NCBI GenBank assembly: GCA_947631715.1
Contig: CANRMK010000080.1
Span: 1-9,054, forward strand
Origin: an uncultured Acetatifactor sp.
GTDB taxonomy: Bacteria; Bacillota; Clostridia; Lachnospirales; Lachnospiraceae
DNA: 9,054 nucleotides
Direction: 5' to 3'
Shown here: positions 1 through 4,407 of the stretch, in pieces
Numbering within the stretch: the first letter of the stretch is position 1
How the letters are laid out: every line of letters begins with the position of its first letter
Made by a program: the position numbers and the translations under genes
The notes under the pieces: generated by a model
What the model was told of the DNA's origin: nothing
Database searches by the model: none
Seen by the model: the letters and a program-made list of their open reading frames with translations, nothing else

Positions 1-84
1 GTGAAGGCGGGACTGTTTGCCATAAATGAAAATGGAACCGGGGGAGGTTCCGCAACGGCTTCCTATTTCGTGTTCGAAAATTGA
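1..84 (+). CDS. 3' end of an unidentified gene (C-terminal 27 residues)
   Basis: Reading frame 1 is open from the first base to a TGA at 82-84. The 27 residues end in ASYFVFEN and include the stretch GLFAINENGTGGG, a composition typical of the last strands of a beta-sandwich domain, as in the C-terminal domains of some glycoside hydrolases. I do not recognise the family with confidence. That this is a true gene end is supported by a terminator-like hairpin that begins 24 bases after the stop. The start and most of the protein lie outside the window. Confidence 0.55.
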   Translation: MKAGLFAINENGTGGGSATASYFVFEN

Positions 85-107
85 AGCCGGCCCTGCTGAA
101 CGGAGAC

Positions 108-158
108 AAAAGCCTGTATTCCGCCCTGTCATTCGGGATTTGGAAAACAGGCTTTTTT
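108..158 (+). terminator. Hairpin terminator after the upstream partial gene
   Basis: A 10-bp perfect stem pairs 108-117 (AAAAGCCTGT) with 147-156 (ACAGGCTTTT) and runs into a T6 tract (153-158). The loop is long, 29 bases, with a small inner CCG/CGG pairing. The A-run on the 5' side means it could also work on the minus strand. Its position just after the stop at 84 fits an intrinsic terminator. Confidence 0.6.
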
Positions 159-207
159 GCGGGACCACGCGTTTCATGCCCGCAAACTTTTCCGAATGGG
201 AAATGCG

Positions 208-402
208 GTAACAGTTCAGCCCCTACGTCATATTCAGCCCGGTACTGTCGATGTTCTCCCGGCAGACCGTTGGAGCACGTCGGCACTTGGCGAGGTACTC
301 TCGAGCCTAGTACCGTTACGTGCGGAACCGAGCGGAAGCGCGTCTGCCGGGAGAACATCGGCAGTACCGGGCGTGACTTGCAGGAGAAGGCTGAACTGTT
401 AC
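208..402 (+). mobile_element. MITE-like non-autonomous element, copy 1 (195 bp)
   Basis: The element has perfect 14-bp terminal inverted repeats, GTAACAGTTCAGCC at 208-221 and its complement at 389-402. It is flanked by an 8-bp direct repeat, GAAATGCG, at 200-207 and 403-410, which reads as a target-site duplication. It encodes no transposase or other plausible protein. A near-identical copy lies inverted at 3601-3797, with about ten differences by eye. IS66-family insertion sequences are known for ends beginning GTAA and 8-bp target duplications, so an IS66-type transposase is the likely mobiliser; this is an inference because no such gene is in the window. The element lies between the upstream terminator and the chemoreceptor promoter and disrupts no visible gene. 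Confidence 0.85.
237..372. repeat. Long internal inverted repeat of MITE copy 1
   Basis: Arms of 31 bases at 237-267 and 342-372 are reverse complements at 30 of 31 positions. The one mismatch is T opposite G, so it would be a wobble pair in RNA. Between the arms there is a further inverted pair, GCACGT (275-280) with ACGTGC (318-323), and a smaller one, GGTACT (294-299) with AGTACC (309-314). The whole element could extrude as a cruciform or fold as a long RNA hairpin if transcribed. Confidence 0.85.
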
Positions 403-431
403 GAAATGCGCCGGGGGAATGGATTTGTGTA

Positions 432-460
432 TTGTCAGAATTGTCCTGAAGTGCTATAAT
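432..460 (+). promoter_or_regulatory. Sigma-A type promoter of the chemoreceptor gene
   Basis: A TTGTCA -35 (432-437) and a perfect TATAAT -10 (455-460) are separated by exactly 17 bases. The predicted start near 467 gives a leader of about 97 bases before the ATG at 564. The promoter begins 30 bases after the right end of MITE copy 1, so it is independent of the element. I see no riboswitch signature in the leader. Confidence 0.8.
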
Positions 461-563
461 GTCATATGGAAAGTTCCCGGTCCGCAAGAGACAGGAACAG
501 GGGGATTTCCGCATTAAATCAATTCATCAAAGGGAAAAAACTATATTTCAGGAGGGTTTACTT

Positions 564-2027
564 ATGACAGCAGCACAGTACAAACGGGCGCATTCCACTA
601 TTTTTCCGATCATCGCCATTATATTGGGGTATGTGGTCTTGATCATGATCGGGCAGGTCACCGCTGTGGGGGCGGGATGGAACCATTATCTTCAGATGGG
701 CGTGAGCCTGGTGGCTCTGGCTGTTTCTACAGTGATCTACCTGTTAAAGCGTGAAGAGAAGATTTGCGGGATCGTGATGCTGGCCAGCGCGGCGATAGCT
801 TATGTGGTGATCGTGCTCTGCACCAACAATACAGAGTGCTTTGCGTATGCGTTCCCGATTCTGTTCGCAGCTATGGTGCTTTTGAACGTAAGGTTCGTGA
901 TCGCAGGCGATGTGATCGTGCTGCTGACCAATATCGTAAAGCTTTTGATGAAGTACGGCGGCGCGTCCGAAAATGACAAACAGTCCCTTTTCGTGGCAGT
1001 GTTCGCAAGCGTCCTGGTAAGCTTTGCCGCCCTGAGAGTGGTTCAGCTCCTGATCAAAAATAATCAGGAGAACATCGAGACCATTACCGCTGCTGCAGAT
1101 AAGCAGGCAGCCAACCATAAAAAGACGATTGCCGTGGCAGAGGAGGTTTCCAGACATTTCGGCGATGCTATGGAAATGTTGGATCGTCTGAACCAGAGCG
1201 TGGATACCAGCAATTTTGCCATGAGCAATATCGCGGAGAGCACCGAGAGCACCGCAGAGGCCATTCAGGAGCAGGCGACCATGTGCGCCGAGATCCAGGA
1301 GCACACCGATGTGGCTGAGAATGAGACCCAGAGCATGATCGAGGCTTCCAGGCGCACAGACGCGAATGTGGAAGAGGGTTCCGCAATGGTGAGAGAATTA
1401 AAGGAGCAGGCCCACAATGTGGAGACTGCCAGCAGCGTGACGGTGGAGGTCATCGAGAGCCTGACGCAGAAAGTGGCAGAAGTGCAGAACTTCGTGGGAA
1501 CGATCTTGAGTATCTCCAGCCAGACCAACCTGCTCGCCCTGAACGCTTCCATCGAGGCGGCCCGTGCCGGCGAAGCGGGAAGAGGCTTTGCAGTGGTGGC
1601 GGAAGAGATCCGTCAGCTGTCCGAGCAGACCAAGGACGCCTCCAACAATATCACCAGTATCATCGAAGAGCTGAACAGCGATACCAAGCGGGCGAACGAG
1701 AGCATCAGGAACTCCGTGGAGTCTGTGGCTAAGCAGAACGAACTGATCGAAGAGACCAGAGAGAAGTTTGAAAAGATCAACGAGGGCGTATCCGAGCTGA
1801 CTACGAACATCAACAATACCGAGCGCGTGATCAAGGAAATCCTGCAGTCTACCGGCGTGATCTCCGAGAACATTACGCATCTGTCCGCCACCAGCCAGGA
1901 GGTTGCGGCTTCCTCCACCGAGGGCTTAAAGACTTCCGAGACTACCGTTGGGGATATGAAAGCATGCCGCACCATTCTGGAAGAGATCAATTCCCTGGTG
2001 CAGGAGCTGCAGGCGTCCGCAGTCTGA
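564..2027 (+). CDS. Methyl-accepting chemotaxis protein, membrane type without a periplasmic-style sensor domain
   Basis: This 487-residue chemoreceptor should bind CheW/CheA and relay a signal to the flagellar motor or another two-component output. The first ~165 residues hold about six hydrophobic segments (roughly 12-32, 42-61, 67-86, 94-113, 114-128, 141-163) with only short loops, so there is no large extracellular ligand domain and no obvious HAMP. Residues ~170-487 are a long alanine/glutamate-rich coiled coil. The conserved hairpin tip spans about 316-350, with TNLLALNASIEAARAGEAG and GFAVVAEEIRQL. The frame stays open upstream to an ATG at 459, but the ATG at 564 is chosen because AGGAGGG (550-556) precedes it by 7 bases and the 459 start falls inside the -10 region. 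It has no C-terminal NWETF-like CheR tether. It is a single-gene unit with its own promoter and terminator. The signal sensed is unknown. Confidence 0.93.
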   Translation: MTAAQYKRAHSTIFPIIAIILGYVVLIMIGQVTAVGAGWNHYLQMGVSLVALAVSTVIYLLKREEKICGIVMLASAAIAYVVIVLCTNNTECFAYAFPILFAAMVLLNVRFVIAGDVIVLLTNIVKLLMKYGGASENDKQSLFVAVFASVLVSFAALRVVQLLIKNNQENIETITAAADKQAANHKKTIAVAEEVSRHFGDAMEMLDRLNQSVDTSNFAMSNIAESTESTAEAIQEQATMCAEIQEHTDVAENETQSMIEASRRTDANVEEGSAMVRELKEQAHNVETASSVTVEVIESLTQKVAEVQNFVGTILSISSQTNLLALNASIEAARAGEAGRGFAVVAEEIRQLSEQTKDASNNITSIIEELNSDTKRANESIRNSVESVAKQNELIEETREKFEKINEGVSELTTNINNTERVIKEILQSTGVISENITHLSATSQEVAASSTEGLKTSETTVGDMKACRTILEEINSLVQELQASAV

Positions 2028-2085
2028 GGCGGTCCTGGCAGGATATCCTCAGGCGGAATTTAAAAAGGTCAAATAACGGGATTAT

Positions 2086-2117
2086 CCACCGGTCTGTGTC
2101 AGGCCGGTGGTTTTTTT
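2086..2117 (+). terminator. Intrinsic terminator of the chemoreceptor gene
   Basis: CCACCGG (2086-2092) pairs with CCGGTGG (2104-2110). The stem continues inward through a T/G wobble and CTG/CAG, giving about 11 pairs around a TGT loop. Seven T residues follow directly (2111-2117). This is a textbook rho-independent terminator, 58 bases after the chemoreceptor stop codon. Confidence 0.9.
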
Positions 2118-2159
2118 GGGGATTTTACAAAAACTTTTAAAATTTTTTTCACAAATCAC

Positions 2160-2193
2160 TTGACAAACCCGGAGAAAAGCGTTAATTTATACT
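2160..2193 (+). promoter_or_regulatory. Probable promoter of the metY-like gene
   Basis: A perfect TTGACA -35 lies at 2160-2165. At 17-base spacing the -10 is TAATTT (2183-2188), a fair match. A better hexamer, TATACT (2188-2193), sits at an unusual 22-base spacing. The region between the previous terminator and this promoter is very AT-rich, with A and T runs at 2128-2150 that could act as an UP element. The leader is short, about 70 bases, and has no room for an S-box or T-box. Confidence 0.6.
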
Positions 2194-2212
2194 AAACCTA
2201 CTTAAATAGTAT
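2189..2212. promoter_or_regulatory. Candidate operator overlapping the metY -10 and start region
   Basis: ATACT (2189-2193) and AGTAT (2208-2212) are perfect complements 14 bases apart. Inside them lies a second inverted pair, TACT (2199-2202) and AGTA (2208-2211). The position at or just after the -10 would suit a repressor. Sulfur genes in Firmicutes are often controlled by Rrf2-type regulators such as CymR, but I cannot match a specific consensus, and AT-rich DNA yields short inverted repeats by chance. Confidence 0.3.
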
Positions 2213-2268
2213 GAATTATAGGAAAGGTAGGAAATAAATGGCCGGTGGACGGCAGAATGGAGAAAAAT

Positions 2269-3573
2269 ATGAGCAAGAAACCTTATGCTGAAAGGAACCT
2301 GAAATTTGAGACCCTGCAGCTGCATGTGGGGCAGGAGCAGCCCGATCCCGTCACGGATGCCCGGGCGGTTCCCATCTACCAGACCTCGTCCTATGTATTC
2401 CGCAACTGCGACCACGCTGCAGCGCGCTTTGGGCTGGCGGACAGCGGCAATATTTACGGGCGGCTGACAAATCCCACGGAGGATGTGTTCGAGAAGCGGA
2501 TCGCGGCTCTGGAGGGCGGCACGGCGGCTCTGGCTGTGGCCAGCGGTGCGGCGGCGATCGCCTATACCATTGAGAATCTGGCAAAGGCCGGGGAACATAT
2601 CGTCTCTGCAAACAATATTTACGGGGGCTCTTACAATCTGCTGCAGCACACTCTGGTAAATTACGGCATTACCACCACCTTTGTGGATCCCGCCGATTTT
2701 GAGGCAGTGTAGAACGCCATTCAGGACAATACAAAGGCGGTTTTCATTGAAACTCTGGGAAATCCCAATTCCGATGTGGTGGATATCGAGAAGCTTGCAC
2801 AGATCGCTCACAGGCACAGGATTCCCCTTGTGGTGGACAATACCTTTGCGACGCCGTATCTGGTGCGGCCCTTTGAGTACGGCGCCGACATTGTGGTGCA
2901 TTCCGCGACAAAGTTTATCGGCGGCCATGGAACCACTATTGGAGGCGTGATCGTTGAGAACGGCAAATTTGACTGGGAGGCGTCCGGAAAGTTCCCTCAT
3001 CTGACAACTCCAAACGACAGCTATCACGGGGTCACGTTCAGCAAGGCAGTGCCGGGAGCGGTATTTGTCACCGCGATCCGTGCCATTCTGCTGCGGGATA
3101 CGGGAGCGACGCTGTCACCTTTCCATGCATTTTTCTTCCTACAGGGTCTGGAGACGCTTTCCCTCAGGGTGGAGCGCCATGTGGAAAATGCCCTGAAAGT
3201 GGTGAAATATCTGGCCGAGAACCCCAAGGTGGAGAGGGTGCATCACCCCTCCGTCTCTGAAGATCCTGTTCAGCAGGCTTTGTATCGCAAATATTTCCCC
3301 AACGGGGGAGGCTCCATTTTTACCTTTGAGATCAAGGGCGGAGAGGCGGAAGCAAAGAAGTTCATCGACAATCTGGAGCTGTTCTCTCTGCTTGCCAATG
3401 TGGCGGATGTGAAATCTCTGGTGATCCATCCGGCGTCTACCACCCACGCCCAGCTGAACGACAAAGAGCTGGAGGAACAGGGAATTTACCGGAATACGAT
3501 CCGGCTTTCCGTGGGTACGGAGAACATTGACGATATCATTGAGGATCTGCAGGGAGGATTTGACTCTATCTGA
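2269..3573 (+). pseudogene. metY: O-acetylhomoserine sulfhydrylase (homocysteine synthase) interrupted by an amber codon
   Basis: The product is a PLP enzyme of the Cys/Met metabolism family that makes homocysteine from O-acetylhomoserine and sulfide in the cytoplasm. The reading covers 434 residue positions, close to the family's usual length, in one continuous frame broken only by TAG at 2710-2712 (position 148). Landmarks are FETLQLHVGQEQPD near the start, IYGRLTNPTEDVFEKR, VASGAAAIAYTIENL, ETLGNPNS just after the amber codon, VVDNTFATPYL, and HSATKFIGGHGTTIGG with the PLP-binding lysine in SATK. The start ATG at 2269 fits the family N-terminus and has GGAG at 2259-2262; in-frame GTG 2245 and ATG 2257 are alternatives. 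The flanking sequence on both sides of the TAG is well conserved, so a recent single-base nonsense change (for example from GAG, AAG or CAG) or a sequencing error is most likely. Without suppression the product stops after 147 residues and lacks the PLP lysine. Confidence 0.85.
2710..2712 (+). other. In-frame amber (TAG) codon within metY
   Basis: Codons read ...GAG GCA GTG TAG AAC GCC ATT..., and family-like sequence continues in the same frame (NAIQDNTKAVFIETLGNPNS). No base insertion or deletion is involved. No ATG or GTG with a good ribosome binding site lies directly downstream to restart translation efficiently; the next in-frame ATG is at 2776. Confidence 0.95.
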
Positions 3574-3600
3574 GGTTACAAGAATTCCACCCTCATGAGC

Positions 3601-3797
3601 GTAACAGTTCAGCCTTTCTCTTGCAAGTCATGCCCGGTACTGCCGATGTTCTCCCGGCAGACGCGCTTCCGCTCGGCTCCGCACGTAACGGACACTAGGC
3701 TCGAGAGTACCTCGCCAAGTGCCGACGTGCTCCAACGGTCTGCCGGGAGAACATCGACATTACCGGGCTGAATACGACGGAGGGGCTGCACTGTTAC
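3601..3797 (-). mobile_element. MITE-like non-autonomous element, copy 2 (197 bp, inverted relative to copy 1)
   Basis: This copy begins GTAACAGTTCAGCC (3601-3614) and ends in the complement of GTAACAGTGCAGCC (3784-3797), so the 14-bp ends match at 13 positions. It is flanked by a perfect 8-bp direct repeat, TCATGAGC, at 3593-3600 and 3798-3805. That duplication has a different sequence from copy 1, which shows two independent insertions. The reverse complement aligns with copy 1 along its full length, with about eight substitutions and two one-base indels by eye. It lies 27 bases after the metY stop and ends 28 bases before the -35 of the copper promoter. It has no coding content. Confidence 0.87.
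3632..3768. repeat. Long internal inverted repeat of MITE copy 2
   Basis: The 31-base arms at 3632-3662 and 3738-3768 pair at 29 of 31 positions. The GCACGT/ACGTGC pair in the central segment is kept, while the small GGTACT/AGTACC pair of copy 1 is disturbed by a one-base indel and a substitution. Confidence 0.85.
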
Positions 3798-3825
3798 TCA
3801 TGAGCAAAATTCGCACAAAATAGTC

Positions 3826-3854
3826 TTGACAAATACCCTGCTGGGGTATATCCT
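3826..3854 (+). promoter_or_regulatory. Copper-operon promoter
   Basis: A perfect TTGACA -35 (3826-3831) and a TATCCT -10 (3849-3854) are separated by 17 bases. A CsoR-type operator fills the spacer, so a bound repressor would block RNA polymerase directly. The predicted transcript begins near 3861 and has a leader of about 175 bases before csoR, in which I see no clear regulatory RNA. Confidence 0.75.
3833..3849. promoter_or_regulatory. CsoR-type operator 1
   Basis: ATACCC-TGCTG-GGGTAT is an inverted repeat with perfect 6-bp arms. It matches the general form of CsoR boxes (a G/C-run palindrome bordered by TA) and lies between the -35 and -10. Confidence 0.8.
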
Positions 3855-3867
3855 GTAAGAGAACAGG

Positions 3868-3884
3868 ATACCCTTGCAGGGTAT
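3868..3884. promoter_or_regulatory. CsoR-type operator 2
   Basis: ATACCC-TTGCA-GGGTAT has the same perfect 6-bp arms and 5-base centre as operator 1. Its centre is 35 bp downstream of the first, just after the predicted transcription start, where it could add a roadblock or help cooperative binding. Confidence 0.75.
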
Positions 3885-4036
3885 TTTGCTTCTGGAAAAA
3901 GGCGGCGGAATACGACTGTCTCTACAGTTCGGATGCGGTGGACTGAAAAGTCGGAACATCCATTTCGGAAAACAGGGACTGTCAGGCGCTGTTTGGAATT
4001 TGACAAGAGGAGATTGGAGATACTGGGAGGAGCGGT

Positions 4037-4375
4037 ATGGAAGAAAAGGATGTTTTGAAAGATTGCGAGGCCATGGAGGAAAATTATGGTTGCTGCCACA
4101 GGAAAGCTACGCCCCGGCAGGAGAAAGAATTAAGACAGTTGAAGAACCGTATCAGCCGGATGACGGGCCAGCTGAATGGGATCGGACGAATGCTGGATGA
4201 GAACCGCTACTGCGGAGATATTCTGACCCAGGTGGCGGCGGTGGAGAGTGCGCTGCAGTCTTTTGGCTATCAAATTCTGCAGGAGCATATGGAGACCTGT
4301 GTGGTGGAGGAGATCCGCAAGGGCAATATGGAAGTTGTGGAAGAAGCAGTGGAGTTGATGAAAAAGCTGAAATAA
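4037..4375 (+). CDS. csoR: Copper-sensing transcriptional repressor, CsoR/DUF156 family
   Basis: This 112-residue all-helical DNA-binding protein should repress its own operon and release DNA when Cu(I) binds. The three family ligands are visible as Cys59 (in NRYCGDIL), His84 and Cys88 (in EHMETC). Their spacing of 25 and 4 equals that of C36, H61 and C65 in Mycobacterium tuberculosis CsoR, which favours copper over the formaldehyde- or nickel-sensing members. The helix LKNRISRMTGQLNGIGRML (about 35-53) is the family's DNA-facing region. The ATG at 4037 is preceded by GGGAGGAG (4025-4032); a second in-frame ATG at 4073 is possible. The N-terminus is about 20 residues longer than in the mycobacterial protein and holds C10, C19, C20 and H21. 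It is followed by copA after 32 bases, and two matching operators lie upstream. Confidence 0.93.
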   Translation: MEEKDVLKDCEAMEENYGCCHRKATPRQEKELRQLKNRISRMTGQLNGIGRMLDENRYCGDILTQVAAVESALQSFGYQILQEHMETCVVEEIRKGNMEVVEEAVELMKKLK

Positions 4376-4407
4376 GTCGCTTCATAACAGGAAAGAAGGA
4401 AAGCAAT

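Noticed and set aside
208..402. CRISPR array or tandem repeat
   Set aside because: The repeats are inverted arms of one element, with no regular direct repeats and spacers.
26..459. Short plus-strand frames across the upstream gap and MITE copy 1
   Set aside because: They run through the terminator and the inverted repeats and have no ribosome binding sites; the element is non-coding.
461..550. Cyclic di-GMP riboswitch in the chemoreceptor leader
   Set aside because: Such switches often precede chemoreceptor genes in Clostridia, but the conserved core sequence and paired helices are not visible here.
459..563. Upstream ATG extending the chemoreceptor by 35 residues
   Set aside because: It lies at the predicted -10, ahead of the transcription start, and has no ribosome site, whereas the ATG at 564 has a strong one.
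2166..2268. S-box (SAM) riboswitch or T-box ahead of metY
   Set aside because: The leader of about 70 bases is too short and AT-rich, with no conserved helices or terminator/antiterminator pair.
2710..2712. Pyrrolysine insertion at the TAG
   Set aside because: Pyrrolysine is known from methylamine methyltransferases and a few recoding organisms; MetY has no such residue and nothing in the window supports the machinery.
2182..3027. Long minus-strand open frame (281 codons) opposite metY
   Set aside because: It is antisense to clear metY coding sequence, has no recognisable protein features, and runs over the metY promoter.
208..3797. Composite transposon bounded by the two repeats
   Set aside because: Each copy has its own different 8-bp duplication, so they inserted independently, and no transposase gene lies between them.
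3874..4200. Plus-strand frame of 108 codons overlapping csoR
   Set aside because: It starts at TTG without a ribosome site and is out of frame with the clearly conserved CsoR.
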